Below, in pieces: positions 21,226-31,737 of a stretch of DNA of 64,000 nucleotides. Numbering within the stretch: the stretch's first letter is position 1; each line of letters opens with the position of its first letter. Source of the stretch: Motacilla alba alba (Eukaryota; Chordata; Aves; Passeriformes; Motacillidae); NCBI RefSeq assembly GCF_015832195.1, contig NC_052019.1, positions 1,163,685 to 1,227,684 on the forward strand, written 5' to 3'. The translations under genes were made by a program, and so were the position numbers. A model generated the notes under the pieces. The model searched no databases. It was not told the origin of the DNA and saw nothing but the letters and a program-made list of their open reading frames with translations.

Positions 21226-21590
21226 AGTTATCCTGATAACCCCAGTTATCCTGATAATCCCAATTATCCTGATAACCCCAGTTATCCTGATAATCCCAAT
21301 TATCCTGATAACCCCAGTTATCCTGATAATCCCAATTATCCTGGTAACCCCAGTTATCCTGATAATCCCAATTATCCTGGTAACTGCAATTATCCTGATA
21401 ACCCAAATTATCCTGATAATCCCAATTATCCTGATAACCCCAATTGTCCTGGTAACCCAAATTATCCTGATAACCCAAATTATCCTGATAATCCCAATTA
21501 TCCTGATAACCCCAGTTATCCTGATAACCCCAATTGTCCTGGTAATCCAAATTATCCTGATAATCCCAATTATCCTGATAATCCCTGGCA
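21226..21590. repeat. 18 bp minisatellite of TTATCCTGATAA units, 20 copies
   Basis: Twenty units of the type TTATCCTGATAACCCCAG or AATTATCCTGATAATCCC. I count 16 with TGATAA and 4 with TGGTAA. AAC and AAT endings partly alternate, giving a 36 bp higher-order period. Frames are open on both strands because 18 is a multiple of 3; these are not proteins. Confidence 0.95.
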
Positions 21591-22694
21591 TTTCTGGGCT
21601 CTGGGTGACACTGGGCAGCAGAGCTGGAACCATTCTGGGCTCAGCTGGATCCTGGTGCCATTCCCGGGCAGGGAATGTCCCCGTGCTGGGTGTCACCGCT
21701 CCGGTGGCATTCCGTGTTTTCCAGAGGTCCCAGAGGCCTGGCTGGCATCTGTGCTGTGCCCATGCCAAGGCTGGGCTCAGCTGGAGCCTCGCTGGGGGCC
21801 GGGGTTTATCCTGCCCCAGGACTTCCAGAGGCACCCCCAGAGCTGAACTTCCCGCTCCCGTTCTGGGGGTTTGCCTAAACAAGGCAAAATAAGGCTGGTT
21901 ATTAAAAACTGGGAGTCTTCCAGGCCTGGATGCAGCAGGAGAGCCTCGGAAAGGTCGCTCTGGTGGCTGGGAGGATCTCCACAGCGGGGTGGGGATGATG
22001 GGATGGGGGTTTCTGCTCCTGGGCAGGTTTGGGAAGCAGGAATTTGATTTTCCAGTCGAATTTAGGAACGAGACCTCCTTAATCTTCGCTCCTGCCGCAC
22101 GTCTGCTGGGGATATTAAAGTCTTAGGGGAGGAAATGCATCCTTGGGGCTGGAGAGATGGGAAGGGACGTGGGCAGCCACGGGCTGGGCTTGCAGGATTT
22201 CGGGAAGAGGCTCCCACAACGCAGGGGATGCTGTGTCCCGCTGGAGAAACAATGAATGCAGAGGAGTCACTGCCAGAGCTCTGAGTGCCTGGCTTTAAAC
22301 ACTGTCAGAATTTAGGGGGTGTTCACAGCCATCCCCTTCCTCCTGGCAAGGAGGAGCTGGATGAGCAGTGGGAATTCTGCCGGGCTCTGCCTCAGCATCC
22401 TCTGGTTAACCTCCTGCAGAACCTCCTCGAGGAAAACGGGGAGGAGATTTTTTTTTTTTTTTGTTTTGCGCTGGGTGAAAACCTCGGCCAGCTCTGGAAG
22501 CCCCTGCTATTTTTTCATTACGCCTTGGCCCCAAAATGTGTTATTTTAAGAGTGTTGAGCAGCCCTCTCCGGGCAGGGGAGCCATCGCTTGCCACTGCTG
22601 TTTGATCTGGAAGCTTTTCGAGACAAAACCTCCCCGAGCGTCTGCCCCGAGCCGGAGCCTCCGCTCCCGTCACCGCGGCCCGGATCCGTCCAGG
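21591..22694. other. Intronic single-copy sequence
   Basis: GC-rich intron. A T12 run at ~22450 and an AT-richer stretch at 22060-22140 (GGGGATATTAAAGTCTTAGG) are visible. No exon border with a recognisable peptide. Confidence 0.4.
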
Positions 22695-22740
22695 CCCGGA
22701 AAGGCCTCCAAGATCATCAAGTCCAACCTTTGAAGTTTGG
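22695..22740 (-). mobile_element. Short CR1 remnant
   Basis: GGCCTCCAAGATCATCAAGT followed by CCAACC is the CR1 phrase found just inside the 3' end of a different subfamily. Confidence 0.55.
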
Positions 22741-23542
22741 GACTTCTGGGTTTTCTTCACTCTCCGGGCTCTGGAGATGAGGTGTGAGAAATCCCAGAGG
22801 CAGGAGGTGGCATTCTGTGGGCTCTGTCACCGCGTGCCACCCCCTGCTGGCGCTCGGGGAGCCCCACTGGTGCCAGGGATGTGCTGGGATGGGATGGGAG
22901 CTACAGGAGAAAGGAGCAGGAGGAGATGGGAGTGATCCGAGAACTGGGGAGGGGTTCTGAAGTGGCTCCTGGGGTGAAGTGGCAGGCCAGGAGCTTGAGG
23001 TCGGATGCGATCCCTCGGCGCCGCGGGAGCCGCCGCGGATGGGAAAGGCGAGCGGGAGCGTCTGGAAGTGCAGGGCACATCTGGGGAGGTGCTGAGGGCT
23101 TTGTGCAGATCTCAGCAGGTTCTGCCCTTCCTCGTGCTTTCCCTCTGCTCCCTCCCGCATCACAGAGCTGCAGTGCAAATGTGCTTATTGTCATAAAAGG
23201 GCTTTTTATTCCCCGTTTCCTGGCGTTCTGGGGAGGTTTCGCTGTTTATTTAACAGGAGTTCTGTGCCTTTAAGTCTGAGTTGAAAATTTATGCTCCATA
23301 GGAAGTTTATTAATAAATGGGCATCCCTCTCAATTCCTTTTATGACCTCAGAAATGAAACTGCTAAATCATGGCCTTTTTTATTTCAGCATCTGGGTGAG
23401 GAAGAGCTGTGGGGCATGGCTGCACCAGAAAATCCAACGTTTTAACTACAGGGCAAGCATGTGCTGGCCCAGCTTTTTGTGTGGCTGCCTTTCAGACCTT
23501 TAAAAAGTCTTGAGATGTTAGAAATGAATCCTTTCTCTTACA
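22741..23542. other. Single-copy intron with a possible conserved non-coding element
   Basis: Bases 23165-23400 are non-repetitive and AT-rich, with TTATTGTCATAAAAGGGC, GTTTATTAATAAATGGGC and CATGGCCTTTTTTATTTCAG. The last resembles a splice acceptor, but the downstream frame does not match any EXOC6B segment I know. The rest is ordinary intron. Confidence 0.3.
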
Positions 23543-23685
23543 GTCATGGCATGGTTTGGGTTGGGAGAGGCTTTAAAGATCATCCAGTTCCAGCCTTTTT
23601 CTGTGAGCAGGGACAACTTCCACATCCCAGGCTGCTCCAGAGCAAATCCAGCCTGGCCTTGGACATCTTCCAGCCCCTGGGGTAG
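23543..23685 (-). mobile_element. CR1 LINE 3' fragment, diverged
   Basis: GTCATGGCATGGTTTGGGTT, then TTTAAAGATCATCCAGTTCC and AATCCAGCCTGGCCTTGGAC. Older-looking than the copies near 42 and 61 kb. Confidence 0.8.
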
Positions 23686-24311
23686 AATTAATAGTTAATG
23701 ATTAGGCAAAGTGCCAGGTGGAGGCAGGAGCAGTCCTTGCTCAGAGCCATCAGGAATGGCCGCTGTGTGTGTGGGTTTTCAGCTGGGAAAGAGGAGCCCT
23801 GAGCCTCCTTTCGTTCAGCCTGGACTGGGATTTTTGGGTTGGGCACTGTGAGTTTTCCTGCTCTTGCTTCTCCTGGTTTCTGTTTTGAGGCTGGGAAGCT
23901 GCTCCCAGGAGCACCAGGATCCCGTGGCTCCGGGGCTGAGGCAGCTCACACTGACCCCACAATAAACTCAATTTGTGCCTGGTTTGGTGTGGGGGAGCTC
24001 AGGGCTCTGGGCAGCACGGCCCTGCCAGGAGAGGTGATGGAATCACCTCAGAAATCTCTGGGAATGGCTCCCACCAGGATGCTGCTGCCCAGGATGATAA
24101 ATTCAATAAAAACAATAAAAATGTGGCTGCTCATAAACCTTTTAAATGGACTGGGTTTTCCCAGATTTCTCCTCTTAAAAATTCCTCGTGTGGTTTTGGT
24201 AACAGGAGGGGTTTGATCTCTCTGTGCTCTCCAGCTGGGCACTGCTCCTGCCCTGCCACTCTGGAGATGAGGAATCTCAGGAGGCTTTGGGAGCATTCCT
24301 GCTGTCCCACA

Positions 24312-24400
24312 TGGACTGGAATGGTTTGGGTGGGAAGGGACCTTAAATCCCATCCCATTCCCATGCCAAGGACTGTGCCAGGGCGCTCAGAGTGTCCTCA
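24312..24400 (-). mobile_element. CR1 LINE 3' fragment, short
   Basis: TGGACTGGAATGGTTTGGGT, then GGGAAGGGACCTTAAATCCC; homology fades after about 90 bp. Confidence 0.75.
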
Positions 24401-24789
24401 GCTGGAGCTGCCAGACGTGGTGGATGTGGCAGAATCCCAGTGCCGTGCCCAGGTCACAGCTGGGTACCCAAACTCCGAGTGCCACGCCCTCCCCAAACTG
24501 CCCCGAGCTCAGACCTTGGCTTTTGCTCCAGGTGAGCAAAACCTGATCCTGCCTGCAGATGAGGCACCTGAAACCTCCTGCACAGGGTGCCAGCTGGACC
24601 AAAATCCCCTCCTGGGAATGTCCCTGCCCTGGAATTCCCAGGGAGCTTTGTCCAGGCCTTCCTTCCCCGGGCTGGGAGTGACCCGGGGGGGAACAGCTCC
24701 AATCCCCAGGGAATTCACCCTGGGGTGGAACGAGATGGAAATGGGTCCGTGCTGAGGCCTGGGCTTCTTCCAGCTGCGGTGCAGTGGTT

Positions 24790-25212
24790 TGGCTGTGAGG
24801 GAATGCTGGTTCAGGGAATGCTGGTTCGGTTTTCAGGGAATGCTGGTTCAGGGAATGCTGGTTCTGTTCTCAGGGAATGGTGGCTGAGTTCTCAGGGAAT
24901 GCTGGTTCTGTTCTCAGGGAATGGCAGTTCTGTTTTCAGGGAATGGTGGCTGAGTTCTAAGGGAATGCTGGTTCTGTTTTCAGGGAATGGTTGTTCTGTT
25001 CTCAGGGAATGGTGGCTGAGTTCTAAGGGAATGCTGGTTCTGTTTTCAGGGAATGGTGGCTCCATTTTCAGGGAATGCTAATTCACTTGTCAAGGTATGC
25101 CAATTGTCAGGGAATGGTGGCTCAGTTCTCAGGGGATGGTGGTTCCATTTTCAGGGGATGGTGGTTTGGTTTTCAGGGGATGGTGGTTCCATTTTCAGGG
25201 AGTGGTGGTCTG
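24790..25212. repeat. 24-29 bp minisatellite, first block
   Basis: Units built on GTTTTCAGGGAATGGTGG or GTTCTCAGGGAATGCTGG, about 16 copies, irregular in length. Confidence 0.9.
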
Positions 25213-25572
25213 CAGGCTCACAGTTTGTGGTGGCTGGCAGTGGGGTGAGCCCCATCCCTAACTGGGTCCATCTGTGAGCAGCAGGTGAGCAGCACTGACA
25301 GCAGCGAGCCAGGGAGTGCCCAGGTGTGACCAACCACAGAGGGCACACAGGGGCAGGGCATGACCATGAGGGGATAAAAGGCTGGGCTGGAGGACAAGAG
25401 GGACAGACACTTGAAGAATTGTGGGCTGGAATGGTGTCACTGTGTGTGGGCAGATGCCTGAAGCCTTCAGGTGAGGTGTTACTGTGTGTGGGGGATGCTT
25501 AAAGCCTTCTGAAATTGTGTGGGGACACTCTGTGTGTCGTGGCCATCTCACCTGTGACACGTGCTGTGACAG
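25213..25572. other. Spacer between two blocks of the same minisatellite
   Basis: Single-copy sequence of ~360 bp with a weak internal repetition of TGTGTGTGGGCAGATG / TGTGTGGGGGATGC words at 25437-25500. Confidence 0.6.
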
Positions 25573-25866
25573 TGGTTCAGCTTTCAGGGAATGGTGGTTC
25601 CATTTTCAGGGAATGGTGGTTTGATTTGCTCTTCAGGGCATGCTGGTTCTGTTTTCAGGGAATGGTGGTTCCATTTTCAGGGAATGGTGGTTTGATTTGC
25701 TTTTCAGGCCATGCTGGTTCTGTTTTCAGGGAATGGTGGCTCCGTTTTCAGGGAATGGCAGTTCAGCTTCCTGGGAGTGGTGGCTCTGGTTTTTAGGGAA
25801 TGCTGATTCATTTTTCAGGGAGTGGTGGCTCCGTTTTTCAGGGAACATGGTTCTGTTTTCAGGGCA
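25573..25866. repeat. 24-29 bp minisatellite, second block
   Basis: The same TTTTCAGGGAATGGTGG core as at 24790-25212, about 11 copies. A ~96 bp higher-order unit (TGGTTTGATTTGC present twice) is visible at 25616-25710. Confidence 0.9.
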
Positions 25867-26391
25867 TGCTGCCAAGCTGCCTGCCCTTCCCGTGACACTC
25901 TGGGACAAATTGCAGCCAGGTGCTGCAGCAGCCACCGAGGGGATCCCACAGCAGCCCACGGCTTCCCTCCCCTCCAAGGTTTTTTGCAAAACCCTCAAGT
26001 TCTGCTGTCAGGCTCAGGTCATTTAAACCTCTCCACATATTCTTCCAATTCCCATCTATGGCAAATTTAGAGCAGCTTTCATTTCAGGGAAAATGTCCTG
26101 CACTTCCTCCAGGCCAGGAGGAGCTCCTTTGTTCCCCTTTCCTGGTTTTTTGGGGCAGGACAGGTTCCTGTGGGGACAGGCTGGGACACCCCGGTGGCTT
26201 TGATTTGGGATCTCCATCTGCTGCTCATCACTTCTGGCTGCCCAGGAGGCTGGGAAAGGCTGGGCTCCAGCAGCACCAGGGACATTCCCTGGCCCTGTGT
26301 TTTCAGGGAAGGTGGGATTTGGGGTTTTCATTTAAAATCTTTGCATTTCAGTGGTGGGTATTGACCTGGGCCAAGCTCACCTGTGCCTCAG

Positions 26392-26560
26392 GATCGTGGG
26401 ATTGTTTAGGTTGGAAAAGCTCTGTGAGATCTGAGCCCAGCACTGCCCCGTGTCCCCGAGTGCCACATCCACAGGGATTTTGAGTCCCCCAGGGATGGGC
26501 ATTCCCCCATTTCCTTTGCAGGTTTGGGAGGGAAATGTGGGTCCTGATGTGTTCCTGTTC
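26392..26560 (-). mobile_element. CR1 LINE fragment, second subfamily
   Basis: GTGGGATTGTTTAGGTTGGA, AAAGCTCTGTGAGATCTGAG, AGTGCCACATCCACAGGGAT: the CR1 type also seen at 1258, 49925 and 57238. Confidence 0.75.
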
Positions 26561-27490
26561 CTGCTGTTGCAAACACCTTCCACAGACACATCCTCTGGGC
26601 ATCTCAGGACTTTCAAAACTCAGGAATTGGGCAAAAACCCATTCAGAAAAGGACAGGGATGGGAGGGAGCAGCCTGTTGGAGATGATCCTGCTGGCCTGG
26701 AGGGGTTTTCCCTGGCATTCCAAGTGTGCAGCCCTGTCCTGCAACAGAGGGCACAGAGCCTTCCCGTGCCTCTGGCAGATTTTGAAAGAGTTTAGGAAGC
26801 ATTTGTTGGGAAGCACTGAAGCCAGATCTTGGGAAAAGGAAGAGGAAAAGCCGTGGGATGCAGCTGGCTCGGGGTGTTGGCTGTGTCTGATGCTGGCATG
26901 GGTGGGAGGGGGGAAGGTTTGGGGCAGAAACTGCTCCTGTGTGTGGAGAGGGAGGAGCAGGAGGTGCCTGGAGGTGTTGGTGTTTAACCTCCTCCCTGAA
27001 TGCAGAGGCTGAGGGAGTTGAGCTTCCCTGGGCAGGTGAAATTCCATTTCTGCTGCTTCCCCACTGATCCCCGTCCCCCCGTGCCAGCTTTCCCTTGCTG
27101 TGCCCCTTAGGGCAAGAGCGTTCCTCTTGGAGCAGCTTCTGCTCCAGGGTTGGGTTTTTCCATGTTTTCAGCTTCCCAGAGGAGTTGGGAAGCCCTTGGG
27201 AAGCCTCCTTGGCACTGGGGATCAGATCCCAGGCAGGGATGGGAACGCGTCCCGGGCGGAGCAGCGCTGAGTGTTTGGGGTTTCCTGGGATTGTCGCGTT
27301 CCCGGCGCCTTGTCCTCGGGATCCTGCTGGGCACCCAGCTCTGGATGTCTCAATTGTGGCCTTCTCCTTCCAGAGAACATCTCCAAAGGCTGCGGAAAGT
27401 CCTGGATTAAGCAAAGCAAGGACAGTTCTGGAGAGGAGCAGTTCTTACCCCTGAGCTGCTTTGGGGTTGTCCGAGCTGGGCTGTGGGGAC
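26561..27490. other. Intronic single-copy sequence
   Basis: GC-rich non-coding sequence. Frames of up to ~260 codons on the minus strand lack recognisable domains and cross no splice-like borders worth reporting. Confidence 0.4.
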
Positions 27491-27499
27491 TGGAACCTT

Positions 27500-27708
27500 C
27501 CATGGGGTATTGGCAAGGAATTCCTGGCTGGGAGGGGCTGGGCTGGAATCCCCAGAGCAGCTGGGGCTGCCCCTGGATCCCTGGCAGTGCCCAAGGCCAG
27601 GCTGGACAGTGGGGCTGGATCCACCTGGGACAGTGGGAGGTGTCCCTGCCCATGGATGGGGTGGGATGAAGATGCTCTTTAAGATCCCTTCCAACCCAAA
27701 CCATTCCA
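27500..27708 (+). mobile_element. CR1 LINE 3' end, first of a same-strand pair
   Basis: Reads forward: TGGCAAGGAATTCCTGGCTG, CAGAGCAGCTGGGGCTGCCC, TGGCAGTGCCCAAGGCCAGG, then AAGATCCCTTCCAACCCAAA and CCATTCCAG at its 3' end. Confidence 0.88.
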
Positions 27709-28114
27709 GGTTCTGGAGCCAGGCTGGAGAGCTGGGAATGCTCCCCTGGAGAAGGGAAGGCTCCAGGCAGAGCTCAGAGCCCCTGGCAGGGCCTGCAGGG
27801 GCTCCAGGAGAGCTGCAGAGGGACTGGGGACAAGGGACAGAGGGACAGGAGGCAGGGAATGGCTGCCACTGGGAAAGGGGAGATTGGGCTGGGATCTTGG
27901 CAAGGAATTGCTGGCTGGGAGGGTGGGCAGGGGCTGGGCTGGAATTCCCAGAGCAGCTGGGGCTGCCCCTGGATCCCTGGCAGTGCCCAAGGCCAGGCTG
28001 GACACTGGGGTTGGATCCAGCTGGGACAGTGGGAGGTGTCCCTGCCCATGGGTGGGGTGGCACTGGGTGGGATTTAGGGTCCCTTCCATCCCAACCCATT
28101 CCACGATTCCATGA
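27709..28114 (+). mobile_element. CR1 LINE 3' end, second of a same-strand pair
   Basis: Longer copy starting TTCTGGAGCCAGGCTGGAGA, through GGCAGGGAATGGCTGCCACT, to CCCATTCCACGATTCCATGA, the CR1 3' terminal repeat. It abuts the preceding CR1 directly. Confidence 0.9.
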
Positions 28115-28500
28115 TAACTATTGCTCTGGGAACTTGTCCCTCCTGTTAATTTGCCCTCTGGGCCAACACCCCCTTTTCCACTTGCTGTGTCCATGAAGGT
28201 TGACATCTCCTGGATTCTTCCTCTTTCCAGTACTTTCCCCTCTATTTCCCACATAATCCAGATTAGCTTTTTCCTCTCCTTTTTTTCTGCTTTGCCTCTT
28301 ACGGCCTCTGTTCATCCCTTCCATCCACGTTTCATTAAAACTTGGAAAATCCATCTCTGCCTTGTCACCCTCGCTAGGAGCTGGGGCAGTGGGACAGCAT
28401 GGAGAAAAGCTGGGTGGATCTTCCACCTCTGTGGCTGCTGCCTTGGGCTCTGAGTGGAGAAACCTGCCCAGACATGGATGTGCTCCTCTCCTGCAGCCAG
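28115..28500. other. Intronic single-copy sequence
   Basis: Ordinary intron with C/T-rich strings between the CR1 pair and the 48 bp array. Nothing recognised. Confidence 0.4.
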
Positions 28501-28504
28501 GGCT

Positions 28505-29745
28505 GGTTCCTCTCCAGGGATTTGTGGTTCCTCCCAGGAGAAGGTGGCCAGGTCGTGTTCTCCAGGGATTTGTGGCTGGCTCCTAGGAGAAGGTGGCCAG
28601 GTCGTGTTCTCCAGGGATTTGTGGCTAGCTCCTAGGAGAAGGTGGCCAGGTCACGTTCTCCAGGGATTTGTGGTTGCTCCCAGGAGAAGGTGGCCAGGTC
28701 ATGTTCTCCAGGGATTTGTAGCTGGCTCCCAGGAGAAGGTGGCCAGATCACATTCTCCAGGGGTTTGTGGCTGTTCCCTGGAGAAGGTGGCCAGGTCGTG
28801 TTCTCCAGGGATTTGTGCTTGCTCCCAGGAGAAGGTGGCCAGGTCATGTTCTCCAGGGATTTGTGGCTGGCTCCCAGGAGAAGGTGGCCAGGTCGTGTTC
28901 TCCAGGGATTTGTGGTTGCTCCCAGGAGAAGGTGGCCAGGTCGTGTTCTCCAGGGGTTTGTGGCTGCTCCCAGGAGAAGGTGGCCAGGTCGTGTTCTCCA
29001 GGGATTTGTGGCTGCTCCCAGGAGAAGGTGGCCAGGTCATGTTCTCCAGGGATTTGTGGCTAGCTCCTAGGAGAATGTGGCCAGGTCACGTTCTCCAGGG
29101 ATTTGTGGCTGCTCCCAGGAGAAGGTGGCCAGGTCATGTTCTCCAGGGGATTTGTGGCTGCTCCCAGGAGAAGGTGGCCAGGTCACGTTCTCCAGGGGTT
29201 TGTGGCTGCTCCCAGGAGAAGGTGGCCAGGTCGTGTTCTCCAGGGATTTGTGGCTGGCTCTCTGGAGAAGGTGGCCAGGTCATGTTCTCCAGGGATTTGT
29301 GGCTGCTCCCAGGAGAAGGTGGCCAGGTCGTGTTCTCCAGGGATTTGTGGCTGCTCCCAGGAGAAGGTGGCCAGGTCGTGTTCTCCAGGGATTTGTGGCT
29401 GCTCCCAGGAGAAGGTGGCCAGGTCGTGTTCTCCAGGGATTTGTGCTTGCTCCCAGGAGAAGGTGGCCAGGTCATGTTCTCCAGGGATTTGTGGCTGCTC
29501 CCAGGAGAAGGTGGCCAGGTCGTGTTCTCCAGGGATTTGTGGCTGGCTCTCTGGAGAAGGTGGCCAGGTCATGTTCTCCAGGGATTTGTGGCTGCTCCCA
29601 GGAGAAGGTGGCCAGGTCGTGTTCTCCAGGGATTTGTGGCTGCTCCCAGGAGAAGGTGGCCAGGTCATGTTCTCCAGGGATTTGTGGCTGCTCCCAGGAG
29701 AAGGTGGCCAGGTCGTGTTCTCCAGGGGTTTGTGGTTGCTCCCGG
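28505..29745. repeat. 48-49 bp minisatellite, about 25 units
   Basis: Unit: GTGGCCAGGTCGTGTTCTCC then AGGGATTTGTGGCTGCTCCC then AGGAGAAG. Variants at one position read CGTG, CACG or CATG. A ~300 bp higher-order block (from GGCTGGCTCTCTGGAGAAGG) appears at ~29250 and again at ~29545. Because 48 is divisible by 3, frames stay open for up to 439 codons; no protein is implied. Confidence 0.96.
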
Positions 29746-30227
29746 GATCCTCTGTGCACCCAGGGCTGGCTGAATTTATTTGTGCTGTGTCCTCGTCCCT
29801 CCCCTTCCACCTCACAGTGCAGAGAAGGAGAAAAACAAGAAGATAATTCTGGAATTTAGGCCCAGCCTAGACTGGGACCAGCTGGGACTCTCCTGGTGTC
29901 TCCTCCCTGGGCTCTCTGTGATTCCAGAGGTGCCCCAGGAATGCTGTGGATGGGCTGGGGGGGTTTTGAGCGTGTTGGGGTTTGCAGAGGCCCCTGGGGC
30001 TGGCTCAGGGCTGCTCCTGGGGATGCCTGGTTGGGATCTCCTGCAGGAGAAGCCCTGGCTCTGCAGTGCCTCGTGATCCCAGGGGCAGATCCCAATCTCC
30101 AGGTGCTTCAGGGAGCTGTGAGGCTGCTGCCTGTGGTCTGTGGAGGCATCAGGTGACTGGGAGACCTCGGGGAACGTTGAGTATTTCACATTAATACCTG
30201 TGAGCACCTTGCTGAGGGGAATCCCAA
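29746..30227. other. Intronic single-copy sequence
   Basis: GC-rich intron between the 48 bp array and a CR1. No coding or repeat structure seen. Confidence 0.4.
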
Positions 30228-30465
30228 AATCCTGGCGTGCTTTGGGTTGGAAGGGGCCTTCGAGGCCATCCCATTCCATGGGCAGGGTCACCTTCCACTA
30301 TCCCGGGGTGCTCCAGCCTGGCCATGGACACCTCCAGGGATGGAGCAGCCACAGCTGCTCTGGGAATCCATTCCAGGGCCTCACCTGCCTCTGAGTGAGG
30401 AATTCCCTCAGTGTCCCTTTCCTGCTGCTGCTGCTGCTCCCCATCAGCCTCTCCTGGCACTTGCA
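30228..30465 (-). mobile_element. CR1 LINE 3' fragment
   Basis: TGCTTTGGGTTGGAAGGGGC, CATGGGCAGGGTCACCTTCC, AGCCACAGCTGCTCTGGGAA, plus a (CTG)5 run at 30423-30440. Confidence 0.82.
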
Positions 30466-30912
30466 GAAATCCACTGGCACTGGAAAAACTGGAGATCTCT
30501 TTGTGACCAGAAATGCCCTGGCAGAAGAGAAGCTGGAGATCTCTTTGTGACCAGAAACCCCTTGGCACAGGAAGACCTGGAGATCTCTTTGTGACTCATT
30601 TTTGTGACTAGAAATCCACTGGCACAGGAGAACCTGGAGATCTCTTTGTGACCAGAAATCCACTGGCAGAAGAGAACCTGGATCTCTTTGTGACTCATTT
30701 TTGTGAGCAGAAATGCACTGGCACAGGAGAACCTGGAGATCTCTCCATGACCAGAAATGCACTGGCACAGGAGAAGCTGGAGACCTCTTTGTGACTCATT
30801 TTCGTGACCAGGAACCCCTTGTCACAGGAGGAGCTGGAGATCTCTTTGTGACTCATTTTCGTGACCAGGAACCCCTTGTCACAGGAGGAGCTGGAGATCT
30901 CTTTGTGACTTG
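30466..30912. repeat. 44-60 bp minisatellite, about 9 units
   Basis: Units combine CCAGAAATCCACTGGCACAG, GAGAACCTGGAGATCTCTTT and GTGACTCATTTTTGTGA in varying order. The array starts exactly where the CR1 homology ends. Confidence 0.9.
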
Positions 30913-30949
30913 AAGTGTTTTCCTTCGGGCTCGCTGGCGGGTGACACAA

Positions 30950-31737
30950 GTGGAACGTGGAACCATTAATGAGCAGCTCTGCAGGGAAAGGGAATTGGTG
31001 TCCTGTGGATCAAAGGAATTTGCTGGGTATTAATTCCATTTATTTACAAGTTCAGCTGCTTTGTAAACGTCTCCTTGCCGGGCCGTTCCTGTTAACAGCG
31101 GCTGGGGCTGTTTTTAATAACCTTTTTTATTTGGAACAAAGCTGGCAGAAACGTTCTCTGCTTTCCTTCAGGGTTGGTGGCATTGCCTCCAAGCTTCCCT
31201 GGCCTCAGAGGCTGAGCTTTAACCCCTTGGTAGCAGCGGGATCTGCTGCAGACATGGAATATCTGGAAGCACTTGGCACGGGCTGCAGGAATCTGGTTTA
31301 GTTCTCGGAGCCCAGCGTTTGACATGCAATTAAAAGGCTGCGAGCTTCGCTCACTCTTATAAATTTCTTTTGCAAGTGTGGCTGTTAAAATGCACTTTTA
31401 TCAGCCACCTGTGCCCGCTTGGCTGCTTTACAGAGGGGCTCTGGCCCCGTAAGTGGGAGTTTTTCACGTGCTGCCTTTCGGGGGTTATTGGGGAGTGGGG
31501 CTGGTCGTGTTTGCAGCTGGGGCAGTTGGTGTTTGCAGCTACTGCAGCTCTGCTTTGGGCAGGGAGCTCGTGTGGGGCTGGGATGCACGCAGGGGCTGTT
31601 CCCAGGGGAGAGCTGGCTGGAAAAACAGAGGGAAAGGAGCTGTACTGTGAGCTTCAGGAGCTGGAGGCAAACCTGGAAGGCTGGAGCAGCCTTGACCCTC
31701 CATGTGGCCTGCTGGGAGGCAGGAATAGCCTGGAATG
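30950..31737. other. Single-copy intron with possible conserved non-coding elements
   Basis: Bases 30960-31160 and 31310-31480 are AT-richer and non-repetitive (TTAATTCCATTTATTTACAA, TTTTTAATAACCTTTTTTAT, GACATGCAATTAAAAGGCTG, CTTATAAATTTCTTTTGCAA). They look like candidate enhancers, an impression only. Confidence 0.3.

Noticed and set aside
21226..21590. CRISPR-like regular repeat
   Set aside because: Units are contiguous without unique spacers, and the locus is a vertebrate intron.
20989..21892. Ile/Thr-rich and Asn/Tyr/Pro-rich repeat proteins over the 18 bp array
   Set aside because: All are translations of the same TTATCCTGATAA repeat in different frames and strands; not genes.
23380..23420. 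TTTTTTATTTCAG as the acceptor of the next EXOC6B exon
   Set aside because: The following codons do not resemble the expected Gln-rich and basic segment, and no coding block follows before a stop.
28454..29859. Long plus- and minus-strand frames (up to 439 codons) in the 48 bp array
   Set aside because: Period divisible by three keeps frames open; no start context, splice signal or recognisable family.
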